A stretch of 64,000 nucleotides of DNA, from positions 34,094,022 through 34,158,021 of the forward strand of contig CM022665.1 in assembly GCA_012295275.1 (NCBI GenBank), in the 5' to 3' direction. The notes beneath the pieces were generated by a model. It was not told the origin of the DNA. It did not search any database and saw only the letters and a program-made list of their open reading frames with translations. Numbering within the stretch: position 1 is the first letter of the stretch; each line of letters begins with the position of its first letter. Position numbers and translations under genes: made by a program. Of the stretch, positions 51,263 to 64,000 are shown piece by piece. This stretch comes from Chrysomallon squamiferum. Its lineage: Eukaryota > Mollusca > Gastropoda > Neomphalida > Peltospiridae.

Positions 51263-51747
51263 GCTTATGTGTACTTATGGTGTATATAATGATTACAAAA
51301 TGAGGACTAAAAATTCGGTCGCTCTAGTTACAAGACAGTGAACCAGACAAACCAGTTTATTTTTACAACAGGGTCCAAAGTTCTACCGTACTATTAAGCA
51401 TAACATTTCGTCTGCACGGCAAGATCTAATTATGGCCTTGAGAAGTGGCTTGAGGTGCGCACTTCAAATAAATAAATTTATACAAAGATGACGAGCTTTT
51501 GTTTTTCAAAAAAAAAAGATAATGGATTGCGTTGCAAAATGTAATGTCGGGATATTGAGAAACAATATCAAAAACAAAACACGCACATTCGGACACTTTC
51601 TCGAGTGGCAAGAAAAAAAAAGATCTAAAACCAGTTAATGTAAACCAACGTTATTTTTAACTTCAAATTTAGGTAATATGAACATGTATGTTTGTATGTA
51701 TGAATCTTATTTTTATACTACTACTATTAGTAATATCATCAGCAGCA

Positions 51748-51779
<32 letters not shown>

Positions 51780-52040
51780 GTAAATAATAATAAAAAAAAT
51801 AAAACGGGTCAAAGGAAATGTTGCTGTCTAAATTTAGTACATTCGTCTCCTAATTAAGACAACCTACATCTCATTCGCACGTTTTGGTCATTTAAGTAAA
51901 AGAAAAAACACAAAAACCAGATTAAAACACATTAATCATGCAACAATAAAATATACATACATATTTTTATTTAATAGTTTATTTAACCATTGATGTGTAC
52001 TATTATTTTTAATTTAATATTTAATTTATATATATATATA

Positions 52041-52071
<31 letters not shown>

Positions 52072-52703
52072 TTTTTATCTGGACGGTGTGTGTGAGTGTG
52101 TGTGCGCGTTCAAGCCTGTGCATGTGTTTTAATTTTAATATTTGACTTACTGGTGTCAATTCATTTCACTGTTTAATTTTTACCTTTTTATTTTGTTGTA
52201 TATATAGCTTATCTAAAGGAGATGAAGCAGTTAAAGAATAATTATATAATTTAATTTTCATTTTTTATGTATTATTATTATTATTACATGATCTTTTTAA
52301 TCTTTCTCATACAGATTATTCAAACTTTATTAAAGCCATATGTTGCTGCAGTTGTTGATGATGAGTAAGACCAGGACGACGATGATGATGATCTGAGTTT
52401 TTGTAATCTTTCCCAGAACATTTTTTCAACCATTATTACCTGAATATTTACAGCTATTTATTCGTGTGACTGAAATAATCTGCTCTTCCAAACATTCTCT
52501 ATCTGTGATCAGCTAAGCAGTCAGTGAAGCGATTTACGAATGTTATCTGAATACATGTCACATGAGGCATATATGTAAATAAGAACGTAGCTCCTTACTT
52601 ATATAAGATCCTATATGAACATATTAAAAAAGATAAATTTATGCTTGCTGCCGCCTCTGTATATATTTAGTAATTTGTTTATAGATATTTATATATGTAA
52701 TTA

Positions 52704-52707
<4 letters not shown>

Positions 52708-52744
<37 letters not shown>
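52708..52744. repeat. (GT)n microsatellite, about 18 units
   Basis: A pure GT run, followed by gtatgtgtgtatg. Confidence 0.95.
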
Positions 52745-52751
<7 letters not shown>

Positions 52752-54058
52752 TATGTCTGCATGCATGCCATACTTACTATACATTCTAAATAATAATAAT
52801 AAATAGTAAAATAACAAAGAAAAGAACACAATTTAAATAATAGTAATAATATAAACGAAGAATAATACGTATCAATCTAAAACAAACTTTTCAAGAGATT
52901 ACTACTTACTTGTTTAGAAATCTGTACAAGTCAAATTTAGCTGTTTTTTGTTCGGTTCCTTTAGCGTTTTATCGCGTGTTGCGTATTTTGGGTTCCGTTA
53001 TAAATATATATACTGCCGGCTAAGTTGGACTTTGGCCGATAGAGCGAAGTAAGAATGTGTGCCAGGATCTAAACACGTACCTTTACCAGGTGGACATTTA
53101 TCGTCTCTTACATCACTCTCACATAAACATACGCCTGATTTATTACTTCTAATGACACGAAAAAGGTGGGAGGAGAGAGAGGCGTGACTTATTAACGGGT
53201 TGCCCCTAGTAACTTTAAGAAGCGTAATGTGCTTAATTCTTAATTCTTAAATGTCATTTTTTCTTAATTGTGTATGTGTGTATATGTATGTGACTGTGTG
53301 TGTCTCTGTGTGTTTTATCTGACGTAAATCGAAATTTTCATAAATCAAGGATATAATAAAATAATATGCGTATATACATTTACATACGTCATATATCCAT
53401 GCATGTATAAAATAATATTATGAAAAATTAATAAATTTAAAGAAAGAAAGAAAGAAAGAAACTAATTAAAACAGGCACACACATACTTAATATATGTAAA
53501 TGTATGGATAAAAATATACGTTTTTATAATATTCAACCATATTGTATGCACATTATTATTAATTAATTATTCTTCTATTATGTTTGCATTGTGTTTTTAT
53601 TTGATACATTATTATCATTATTATTATTAAACAAACACAGAACTACCTATTTCCTGTTCATCAGTAAACTTACATATTTCAAAAGTTTTATTTGCTATGA
53701 TGACACATATATACATAAATTCCCTAAAAAAAAAAAAATAAACAAAACAAAACAAAAAAACCGTTCTAGAACATCATTAAAATGTAATATGATTTCTTTG
53801 TTTTATTATTGTATTTATCTGTCCTTGTATTTACGACAGGGACAACAGAAATTTACATAATTATGTAAACATATATTTTCAAGTGACTGTTGAGACATAC
53901 CTGTTTTGACCTATTTCAGCCATAAGTACCACATTGTCTGATTACAAGTGCTTAACTGGTGCAAGTATGTCTCTGTGAATAAAACGAATAAATATTTACA
54001 TAAAAAAATATTAGGTTTTTTTAATTTTTAATATTATTTATTTATTTGTTTATCTTTA

Positions 54059-54061
<3 letters not shown>

Positions 54062-54108
<47 letters not shown>
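54062..54108. repeat. (ATT)n microsatellite
   Basis: About 15 uninterrupted units in the gene-poor region upstream of ADPGK. Confidence 0.95.
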
Positions 54109-55797
54109 TATCATTATAAGAGACAGAAAATATTAGTACGTGGTTGCTGTTAGATATTAACAAGAAACAATCTGTTACATATTCAGTGGTTTTCAACAAT
54201 TTGGGGCCATAAGTTTACTAGATTATAAGATGTTTAAAATATTTTATAAAACAAATAATAATTCACTTATTTTGAATTGCAAGAATTCTTGGCCAGTGAC
54301 ATTAATAAGTTCAGAAATTTTGCTCTTATTACATCATATTCAAATTAGATCCATATGAGGCTTACGTCCGACATAGCTATATGTACGTATGGATGGATAA
54401 ATGTTTGTTTACGTATATGTTTACCAAATGTTATCATAGATCTATTCACACAGGCCATATCATGTTTGTTTACGTTACTGACATATATAGTTTAAAAAAC
54501 AATAATAATAACAATAAATAAATACTTTGTTCAGATTAGATTAACAGAATTAAAATGTATTCACTAAATCATTACAAATTTTTTTTCTATTTATTTTGTT
54601 GTTGTTTTCTGTTTTTATCATCATCATCATCAATGAATTGAGTTGAGAATTAAAAAGAGCTGGTCATCTTTTCGATTCGCTTGTAGAGTAACACATTATT
54701 TTTCCACTGAAGATTTTATTTAAAATAAATGTATGTTTTCTAGCCACAACATAAATATTCAATTATCATAAAAAGTGATATTAAAAATTTAAAAAGAAAA
54801 CCTATTTCAATTTATTTCATTTATTTGAAAGGTTTTTCACTCAGCCAGTAATATAATTATTTCTATGTTATTGGATTTAACTCAACCAATAAAGCCTGTG
54901 TGTTCGGAACGTATTATGGGATCCAGCCTAAGGCTATTAAGCTGAAAGAGTCGTAATTAGATACAGATGTGGCGACTAATAGTGACCATTGAACTACAAT
55001 CGCCGAATCGGTTTAACTTTTCAGTACTGTGCTTCCGACCCAAAACAGAGGGCATATTTGGACTAAAATACAGTCACGTCAAACTAATGCTATTATCTTT
55101 ATGTATAAGAATAGGTAATTACAAGCCTTATGTAACAAAGATTATTAGAACGTGGTTATATTTACGTATTTATATATGTATGTACGTATTACGAACCTCA
55201 CCAATTCAAGTCCAAAATACACGCATGCATAGATCTGTGTACCTATGTACATATGTGTATGTGTCTCTTTGATTGTTTTCTTTCAGTTATTAAAAACAAA
55301 AGATAAATACATCTATAAAATCGACGACAGGCGTCCTTTCTTAATCAAAGGCATGATACCAGTTTATTTGTTTGTGAATGCTTTTAGTTACAGAGAATAA
55401 AAGCAGCGTACTTCAGTTCATCTCTTTACAACAATATAAAAAGAAGGGGGAGGGGGTGGAATAATAATAATATATATATATTTTTTTTTAAACACAAGAA
55501 CAAACAAATAAAAACAACAATAACAACAACAACAACAACAAACGTATGCCTTGCATGTGTGATATTCTCATTTTTCAAAGGAATATATTGGTCCTCTTCC
55601 AAATAATATTCAGGAATTGCCGAACTGTACAGAACTGAAGTTGAAACTAAAACAATCTTGAATGCTTTTATATTCTAGGAAGGAATTTATTAACAACAAA
55701 TATCGGAGAAGGAAGAAAAAGAAAGAAAAAAGTAACAAACGTTCATGATGTTGCTTCCTGAAATTGGATTGATAAAAAAAAGAAAAAAAAAGAATAT

Positions 55798-58700
55798 ATG
55801 ATGGTTTCGCAAGGACTGAAAGCAAAAAGTAGCCTGGTATCCATTCTTATAATAATTGGGGCCTATTTGTATAATAAACGATGTGACGACATTTTACAAG
55901 AACGAATACACAAAGTTCTGTCAGGTTTGCTCAGCGCAGAAAACAAAATTCCGCTACCCAAAACAAGAGTTGCAATTGGTTTTGGTGGCTGTTATGATTT
56001 ACATGTCAGGGCATTTGAAATTTTTGACAAAATCAACGTATCAGCGCCCACCGATCCGAAACATTATAACAGTATTAGAAACAGCGAAGAACTTTCGCAA
56101 TTACTAGCTTACTTTTTTCAACACGGAGCAGCGGCGGAGTAAGTAATATCAGTTGATATGACGTTTAACGGTTTCTATATGTGGTTAAATGGCAGTAATA
56201 AAACTTAAAAAATAAAAATGATAATAATAACAACTACAACATAATTAAATTTATAACTTTTTATTATTATAATTATTATTTAACTTTAAAAATGTATAAT
56301 TATTCAGCTGATCTACATTATGCTAAAATAAAGAGTAAATAATTTTTTTTTATTTTTTTTATTATTTTTTTTTTTAATTAGAGTATCAAATATTGATATA
56401 TTTGTACCTGTCCACTTTAACAAATTCATTTTGGTTTGACATAACAGCCATAATTATTATTATTTTGGTGCTGCATAGTGTTTCATTCCACTTAAATACT
56501 GATTTGAATTTGAAAAAAAAAAAAAAAAAACCCATATTCAGTAACATTAAATGAGATGTTTATTTACAGACGGTATGTGGGCAACAAAACACTTTTTGAT
56601 CTGCTTGTAAAAACTGCTCACAGTTTGCCAAATAAGAAATGGATTGTTGGAGGGAATGCAGCTGTCATGGCACAGCGGATGGCAAAGGAAGGCTTGGAAG
56701 TGATGCTTGGTGCAAGATTAACAGAGTTCTTAAGCACTACACTGGATTCAAACATTAGAGGTTTAAACTTTGTATAAAATTTTATTATTATTACTGTTAT
56801 TTTATACATCTCTGGAATGACTGTCATATGTTTATTTCAATTTGATTTGATATCTTTTGGATTTTTTTGGTTGGGATTGAATAATTATTGTTTTTTTACC
56901 ATTTTGACATATATCTGCACTTAAGAATGCCTTTGATTTAAAATGACATGGAACAGTATGTCTAAAATGATCTATGATTAAAACAACAAAATATTGAGAA
57001 GAAATAGTTATGTTTTAGATCTACAGAAATGAACAAACATTTTAACATCTGTGATGTGTAGTTTCTATTAATGTTTGTAATGGGTTTTTTAAAACTTTTT
57101 TTTATTATAATTTTTTGTTTTCAATTTTATAAATGTATTTGATTGTTTTTAGTAAAACTTTTACTGGCTTTGCAATGTACTTATTACAGTTGTTGGAAAA
57201 CCATCTGCAAAGGAAGTGGTTCACTTAGGATTGGAATATGAAGCAGGGGCAACCTGGGGAAAGTACACATCTCCACGGGCAAACAGGTAACAACTATATC
57301 AATAGCTGATTTTAACTGTTAGCCAAACCTGAATTCATGTTATGTTAGTTAAGGAAAATGTGACAATATGCATTTTTTTTAATACATTATGTAAGTCTTA
57401 TTTCAAGGTTCAGAAAATGTTATTGGCAGTTCAAAAACATTTCCAAATTTAACTGTAAGCATAAATCTAGCTATTGAGGGGGAAGGGAAACAACAAAACA
57501 TTTCACATGGATATAATTCATGAACAATTTAAAGCTTAAAAGTAATCCTCCAGAATTCAACAACTTTTATTTAATTATTGTTACTATTACTATTATTTTC
57601 ATTTTTTTTTCTTCTCTTTATTTGGTAAACCTTTCCATGTAGCATTAACAAAGGGTGCATTTTATTGACTCTATTTCAGCTACCAAATGCTGTCATCTAA
57701 ACAAAGCATATTTTAATGTGCAAATGATCTCAAAAATATGTGAAAAAAATTTGTTGTACAAGTGTAACTGATTCTACATGGTGAATAGCAACAGGTTCAG
57801 TTACAATTATTAATTAATTACTGATGTATACAAATATCATATAAGATGTTGATTCATGACCAGCATTATTTTTTTAGAACACTGAAATAATGAAATATTT
57901 CTAAATTTCTTTAAAAGTTATCCTTGAATCTATAATTAACGTTTATACTTATTTACAGACTTATAGTGCACAGTGATTCTTTAAACCCTTTCCTAGAATC
58001 AATGATAGAATTCCAACAGCAGCTCAAACAGTTTGATCCATCCCTTGTGGTTGTTGGAGGTCTGCAGTTGATGGACAATTTTCCATTCCATGATGGTGAG
58101 AAAACAACCATATTAATTTAATATATTAACATTTTTTTAATTAAGTGTTCTGCTTTACAAGAAATCTAATTTCATGATTGTTTAAGTATTTAACTATTAA
58201 ATTTTGTTTTCAAATACATCTTTTCTTTCTTCTTATAGGTGAACGGCAACACAGACTTAGAACGTTAGAGTCCATTATTGCTAAAGTTCCAGTGAAAATG
58301 AAAATCCACTTTGAGATGGCCTCCTTTACAGATGTTACTCTGATGGATGAAATCTACAAGCATGTTTTACTATACTGTGACTCCCTTGGCATGAATGAGC
58401 AAGAACTGCCTAACCTAGTCAGCTTGCTGTACCATGGCAATGTGTCACTGATATCCGACAGCTATCCACGTATTGCTACAGTGCTTGATCAGATGAGACA
58501 GGTTTACAGCCTGCTGAGAAATACAACACAAGTAAGTGGAAGGAGAAGGCTGTCTCGTTTGCACATACACACACTTGCTTATCAGGTAATTTTAACATCA
58601 AAAGATTCAACATGGAAAAATACTATGTCTGCTGCTGCCAAAGCTGCCTTAACTGCTCACAGACATGTCTGTGGTTCTGATAATATTGATGAACGAAAAG

Positions 58701-58906
58701 CTAAACTGATTGTTGATTATTCTTTCTCAAGCAGTCAGTCTGAATCATCAAGAAGAATTGAGTTTGTAGATAAAAGACCAGTGTCATGTTGGGAAGAAGA
58801 TGAGTACCAAATCTGTGTTGCACCAGTATTAGTCTGCACAGATGTATTTGTCACATCAGGGGGTGGAGATAACATATCATCCGCTGGTCTCGTCTTACAG
58901 TTATAA
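55798..58906 (+). CDS. ADPGK: ADP-dependent glucokinase
   Basis: Five plus-strand exons, 477 aa (human about 497): 55798-56138, 56570-56760, 57190-57286, 57959-58095, 58239-58906. Phases agree throughout. The enzyme phosphorylates glucose using ADP, giving glucose-6-phosphate and AMP; animal forms are ER-associated. Residues 11-24 form a hydrophobic segment suited to a signal anchor. FGGCYDLHV, the GAAAERYVGNKTLFD junction, WIVGGNAAVMAQR, LEYEAGATWGKYTSPRANR, VVVGGLQLMDNF, VSLISDSYPRI region and the C-terminal TSGGGDNISSAG are family landmarks. Asp466 in GGGD is the expected catalytic base. There are two adjacent ATGs at 55798 and 55801; I used the first. The last exon is unusually long (668 bp), covering nearly half the protein. 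Confidence 0.96.
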
Positions 58907-61481
58907 CATAATTCAGAAAAAATATTCTTAACCATATATATATATATATATAGTTTATAAAAAAAAAAATGGCTGGTTCAACAAGATACTTTAAAAATTG
59001 TTTAATGCTCTGAGATTACATAACATTTCTTTCATGCTTTTCTTCTTGCATCTTTGAAATTATTTGCATGTAGTTACATATTCTACAGAAAGATTTTTTT
59101 TTTTTTTTTTAAATGACTAAATGTACTGAAGTTGTATGAAAATTAAAGCTAATACTGAAACTAAATAAAAGTTAACCAAAATCTTCCTTATTTTACAAAA
59201 TAGAAGCCAAAAACGGAACTGTATTGATATTACAGCTCATTTAGTTTGGATATTACTGTAAATTTTCATTCTCAAATGTAAAGACACACATCTCTAGTTC
59301 ATTAGATATATTAACTTTTTTTGTGATAGGGAGTGCATTTAACAAATAAGACAAATGTTTAGATGCTACACTGGTGTAATGCCTCTTATGCTTTAGGGGC
59401 CAAAAATGACAGCTCTATTTAGAAACAAAAATATTTAAAAAAAAGACAGTGGGACCTATCTTTAGTGAACAACGATGTGTCCTTCAATGGGATAGATTAT
59501 ACATTTTAATTTTTTTTTTTATTTGTATTCTATCGGGCTGAAAACATGTGTGCCTATCAGTAATAACTGTAAATTACATTCTATCTGTAAATGATTTGTT
59601 AGTTATTTTATTGTTACAGAAGTGTTATTTAAATTTGTCCAATGAACTCAGTATAGTAAACTACCTTGCAGAATTAATTTTTTCTTTATGTTTCTGTGTT
59701 TTCATCTTATTTATATGTAGAGGGTCCAGGGTATTGCCAACTATTTTTTTTTTCTTTTTATCTGTGCTTCTCCCATTTTTGTTTCTTGATCTGGCTAAAT
59801 TACGAAAATGGATGTTTTATTACCATTTATTGCACGTTTTTTTTTTTTAAGTTGTAAAAAGCTGAACGACAAAACATTTTTGCAGTTCATTTGGTGCATG
59901 TTGTAACTTTGAATGCTTGCTGGCTGAATTTACCGAACTGGAAAATAATTTGTGGGATGTCAGAATTTATTATTATTATTTTTTGATAATGCAATTGAAA
60001 TCTGTTTTATGCTAATATTATGGGATTCGGTTTCTTTTTTAATTTTTTTAATTATTATTAACTGTTACAGAATACATTTACTATTGGACAGATTATCTAT
60101 TGTTAGTCACTTTTCATTGACTTATGCAAGTGGTAAATTATTTTTTATTTTTTAACAGATGCACAGCAAGTTTGGTATTGGATAGATTAACCAACAACAA
60201 ACAGCTAATTAACTTTTGAATATCTGGGGAAGATGAGAATTTAAAAAGAAATGTATATATTCATTGTTTTCTTAAAAACAAATTAAATACAGTATTAGGG
60301 CCACATGCATTTGAACAAGCGCTAAACATATGAGCATGTAAATTCTTAGTATTTTTTCACATTTAATATTTAGTTTACAGTCATGCAAAGTTCAAATAAC
60401 ATTTGCTCAGTTGTAACACAAAAATAAAATATTAAATGCACAGCTTAGTAAAAATTGTTTCTGTCACTGATACTTATCCCTTTTATCATGAGATGTCCTT
60501 GACATTCCCCTAAACACATCTAGTTTTATTAGGTGTCAGTTATTTAAATGTTTATTTTTTCATTTTATTTAAATATGGTGTTTTTCTTTTCAAGTATTGT
60601 AATTATGGATAATGTTACCCATTGTTTTCGTTTATTGTAAATTTAAAATATTTTCTTCTACAATTGTCTGTGTACTATATATAGTTCTTAATGCAAGATA
60701 ACATTCAGTATATAAAAATAAATTATCATAAACACGAGTACTTTCAGATAAATAACAGCATTTGAAGTGTTATCACTACCAAAGTTGTAATTCATTTATA
60801 CAAGAGGCTTTTACATTCTTGAGTATCAAAAAAAAAAAGAAAAAAAAAAAAGAAAAAATATATATATATATAAAAAAAACAATCATAATTTCTGTAACCC
60901 AAACCAACACTTAATGGGATTTTTACATATAAATCATCAAATAAGTCAATATTACAGACCTATTTTTCTTAATTATTTTATTCAATTATTTTTAATATTT
61001 GAACAGATGCAATATTCATTTTTAGAGAATAGTTCATTAATTTATAATACTATATAACAAAATAAATAAAATAGGGAACCCGTATTTTATAATGAATACA
61101 AGATTTATTTGATTGCTGAGCAATTACTTGTCATTCTATTGTAAGAGCATGTTTTAATATTGAAAATTATCTTTCTCTTCCAATTGTTTGCCCCATTCCT
61201 TTAAGCAGATAAAAATTAAAAATTAAATTATAAACAGCCTAATAATTTAGCGTAAAATAAAATCAGTTAAATGGTAGAAGTGCAGTTTTTGAGTTGTTTT
61301 CAAATACATTTACATGGGCTTGGCAAACTAACAACTGTTCAGTCTTAAATTTTCTTCTTAAGATGTCAACCTGATAAAATAACTAACTTGGGCATTTCAT
61401 TCTTTATTTGCAGCTTTTATTGTACTTTCAGATTTCAAACACATGGTACACATTTGTCAAGGTCCCATATATATCAATAAT
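58907..61481. other. Convergent intergenic/3' UTR region between ADPGK and eEF1-gamma
   Basis: ADPGK and the eEF1-gamma gene point at each other across 2.6 kb. AATAAA at 59164-59169 is a plausible ADPGK polyadenylation signal about 260 bases after the stop. On the minus strand AATAAA at 61403-61408 sits about 75 bases after the eEF1-gamma stop. The rest is AT-rich with T and A homopolymers, for example at 59095-59110 and 60830-60870, and no gene. Confidence 0.6.
61403..61408 (-). terminator. Candidate polyadenylation signal of eEF1-gamma
   Basis: Minus-strand AATAAA about 75 nt downstream of the stop codon. A second AATAAA overlaps the stop codon itself but is too close to be the usual one. 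Confidence 0.5.
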
Positions 61482-62854
61482 TTATTTGTATACTTTTCCA
61501 TCAAAAAACTTTTTATCTCCAAAATCACCTTCCATGGCAAAATACTTTTCCACAAGTTTCTTTGTCTCTGGATCACTGGGATCTAATTTCTTCCACGAGT
61601 ACGATTCGTAGTCCACTTGCCAGTCAGGTGAGAGCTGCAGTTAAAAAAAATAAAAAAAATAATAATATATATATATATTTGATTAAACGGATGTGAACTC
61701 ATCTTTTGAATTGACTTTTTGTCATAGATTACATTTTATATTTTATTTATCATTAATACCATAGCTATTTAATCTGTTAAAATGGGTAGTTAGTAAATGA
61801 TGCCTTAGCCATATATGTAAAAAGTGGTATTTTGCATCAATAACTGATAGAGGTGAAACACCAGCAAAAGGACAAAGAACAAAAGGTGTTTTTTTTCATT
61901 TTTGCAAAAGCATTAGTATTAAAGATGTTTTAATTTAGTAATTAACATTTTTTAATTTACCAAGGAAAGTTATTTTGATCTTATTTTTACAAATGAAACG
62001 GCTTCATATATATCAGTAGATAAACTGCATTAATTTATAAAGTTGGATGTAAAACTAAAATATTCTCATGCCTAAAGTACAAATGAAATTAAAGTCATTA
62101 ACAAGGGTGGAATAAAAATTCTCAAGACCGTTTCAAGTCCACTGTTCTAACAAAATGTTGGTATGTTGTGGATTCTCTTCACCACACTGATGACAGAAAC
62201 TCGACACACCATGATTATCTCCCCTCTCATACTTGTCTTACCAACATTTGAAGGTCAGCAATACTAGACTTGAAAGGGTGAAAATTTAAAAGTTGTAGAA
62301 GACATAAAATGCAATTAGCATCATCTTACTGTGAAAGCTAGTTCATGTCCTCTCCAAAACCAGACACCACTGATGGAAACCGTGTGATCTTCACCGTACA
62401 GGCACATAACACCAAATGCATTTTTACGAAGCTTTTCTAATCGTTGCATTAATCCTGTTTAAATACAAAAGTAACAATAAAAAATATATGAATTAACATA
62501 AAAAACTTCTGAAACAAAAAGAATTTTGTTCAGTAATTATTAAAATGAGGAATTTGTTGTAAATGACCAAAGTTGAAAATAAAAATTCATGAGAAGAACA
62601 GTAACAGAAAAAAAAGACAACAGTGATGCTGTTTCAACTTATAAGATGAAAACCAAAAAAAACTATACATTTCCTTTTTACCATCTACAAGATTGCTGCA
62701 CATGAATTTCTTCTTTTTTGACAGATCTTCTGTGTATTCACAGTACCAAATAGACCAGTTTTCTTTATCAAATTTTTCCCAGAAGTATGGCAAGGCAACC
62801 TTGACAATGTCATTGTTTGAATATGTTCTTTTGAATTCATCTAAATTGAAATTC
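61482..62854 (-). CDS. EEF1G: Elongation factor 1-gamma, last three exons (partial)
   Basis: Minus-strand exons 62682-62854, 62330-62454 and 61482-61634 join in phase and encode about the last 149 residues. This is the conserved EF1-gamma C-terminal domain. Landmarks are [61 protein letters not shown] and [19 protein letters not shown], ending KFFDGKVYK. eEF1-gamma is the structural subunit of the eEF1B nucleotide-exchange complex that reloads eEF1A with GTP during translation elongation. The N-terminal GST-like domain lies to the right, outside the window or in exons I did not find. The stop codon is TAA at 61482-61484. Confidence 0.96.
62128..62279. repeat. Short inverted-repeat (foldback) element, ~150 bp
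   Basis: Left arm 62128-62163 (tttcaagtc ... atgttggta) and right arm 62239-62279 (taccaacatt ... gacttgaaaggg) are imperfect reverse complements. They lie in the eEF1-gamma intron between exons 61482-61634 and 62330-62454. It could be a MITE or a structured intron insertion; no target duplication was defined. Confidence 0.6.
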
Positions 62855-63468
62855 CTGGAAGAAAATAAGTATATTAATATCTATACAATTTTTATCCACC
62901 CCCCACCCCACTCCACCCCAATTTCGTAAAACCCAATATCCACTTAAATTACCTTTATCAGTGTTTTCTAATTCAGTTGTAACAGGGACCAACAAATGTT
63001 TTTAACCACAGACAACTAGGCATATACCAATCAAATTAATAATAACAATTAAGCAGATGTGCAGTTTCCAAGTACATTAGCCATCTTTCATCTTAGGTTT
63101 CGTGGCATCATTACTTTTCATGCAATAGGCACATAGGCACCATTTCATTAGTAAACGAAGGTACGAATCCAAATTTCACGTACTCTTGTGAAAACTGTCT
63201 TCACTTCTTAGCATTAGCGAGTGCTACTGTGCTTACTAGAAATATGGCAAATTTGGACTGTAAATGCATGGCTATCAGTTTACTGGCACCACTCTGATAG
63301 TTATGGGTGTTGAGTATCCACTGGCTGTCTCTGGGCAGGTTGGTGCCATCAGACAATTTAGCATTGCCACAACACAAATTTTCATTACATACTTGAAAAT
63401 AAAGCCAAGGCCAAGCTAAAATGTTTTAAAATGTTACAATAATATACTGCTAATGAGGAATAATATAG
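62855..63468. other. eEF1-gamma intron sequence, no exon recognised
   Basis: Upstream (gene sense) of exon 62682-62854. No further eEF1-gamma exon was recognised, so this is probably intron. A C-rich patch lies at 62897-62920. The stretch 63080-63400 is less AT-rich than its surroundings but matches nothing I know. Confidence 0.5.
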
Positions 63469-63472
63469 TTAA

Positions 63473-64000
63473 GGGTCATTCCATGTCAAATCACCCCCAA
63501 TTTTTTTTTTCTAAACCTGACTGCCTCAGATTTTTATGAAACTTGGTATATGTGTTGATTGGGATCCCACAGCACCAAATCCAGGTCAGCTGGACCAGTG
63601 GTGTGGGAAATTTTCACCCAAGATTGGTGTGACCCCCAACCTTTGAACCCTCATATATCTCAGGAACTACTGGGCCAGTCTTCATAAAGTTGGAAAGGCA
63701 ACATGATGAGGATTCCAAATATGAGCATGGAGACTTCTTCATTCATTTCATGCAACCTCATGAACCTTCTAAGTTATTTCACTGGATTGCCTTTCCAACA
63801 ATACCAATTTTATGAAGATTGGCCCAGTAGTTGAGATATGAGGGTTCAAAGATTGGTGGACACACCCATTTTGGGTGAAAATCTCAAAATTCAGGGGGCT
63901 GTATCTCCCACATCACTGATCTGATTGGCCTAAAATTTCAGATTTGGTGCTGTGGGATCCCAGTAATCAAGTATACCAAGTTTGATAAAAATCTGAGACG
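63473..64000. mobile_element. Long imperfect inverted-repeat element at a TTAA site, cut by the window edge
   Basis: After TTAA at 63469-63472 the sequence gggtcattccatgtcaaatc begins an unusual, less AT-rich block. Its left arm (about 63525-63690) reappears reversed and complemented at about 63780-63997. Shared blocks include tgggatcccacagcaccaaa, tttgaaccctcatat and a ctactgggcca.tcttcataaa.ttgg stretch. TTAA targeting suits Kolobok or piggyBac superfamily elements. The far terminus is outside the window, and no transposase frame is visible. It probably lies inside an eEF1-gamma intron. Confidence 0.7.

Larger units (their letters stand above)
44180..55797. other. Gene-poor, repeat-rich region
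   Basis: Over 11 kb with no exon I can support. It holds microsatellites (CA near 44982-45005, ATT at 48530-48542 and 49381-49434, GT at 52708-52744, ATT at 54062-54108), several poly-T and poly-A runs, and AT-rich filler. Less AT-rich, CpG-containing patches lie at about 48590-48960, 50080-50800 and 52930-53220. These could be promoters, enhancers or transposon remnants. Frames of 60-100 codons look random. Confidence 0.6.

Noticed and set aside
53894-53975. 9-bp inverted repeat gagacatac / gtatgtctc, possible small-RNA hairpin
   Set aside because: Pairing does not extend past nine bases and the 60-base loop is unstructured.
1-64000. tRNA, rRNA or snRNA genes
   Set aside because: A scan for typical tRNA T-arm and box motifs and for common RNA signatures on both strands found none; the only tRNA-related string is the retroelement primer site.

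Overview
This 64 kb window is AT-rich, intron-rich nuclear DNA from an animal. Five multi-exon protein genes are spread among dense microsatellites and transposon copies. Introns are mostly a few hundred bases to about 1.5 kb. The proteins are clearly metazoan (PPP1R21, ADPGK, eEF1-gamma). The retroelement belongs to a Ty3/Gypsy lineage common in marine invertebrates. I favour a lophotrochozoan, possibly a mollusc, but the sequence does not settle this.

Layout from left to right. (1) 226-10369, minus strand: a secreted Cys-rich and fibronectin-III protein resembling anosmin-1, with its 3' part outside the window. Its introns carry a 4.87 kb LTR retrotransposon (589-5457) and a FLYWCH-bearing DNA transposon (6279-7340). 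(2) 14100-26906, minus: a complete 21-exon PPP1R21 gene, 801 codons plus stop. Its introns carry a hAT-like MITE and two minisatellites. (3) 28280-30290: two decayed intronless coding relics, a phytanoyl-CoA-dioxygenase-like pseudogene (minus) and a piggyBac transposase relic (plus). (4) 37209-44128, minus: a complete 10-exon acyl-CoA synthetase or 4-coumarate-CoA-ligase-like gene with a mitochondrial-type presequence. (5) 44.2-55.8 kb: gene-poor, repeat-rich DNA. (6) 55798-58906, plus: a complete five-exon ADP-dependent glucokinase gene. (7) 61482-62854, minus: the last three exons of the eEF1-gamma gene, convergent with ADPGK. An inverted-repeat element starts at a TTAA and runs to the window edge.

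Exon boundaries were set by hand from GT/GC-AG sites, phase compatibility and family resemblance. For PPP1R21, the synthetase and ADPGK the exon lengths add up to an open frame of the expected size. The genes do not form a pathway: they are independent endosomal, metabolic, translational and extracellular-matrix genes. I see no operon, CRISPR array, rRNA or tRNA gene, and no clearly new biological system. The most notable signals are the mobile elements and how they sit relative to host splice sites.
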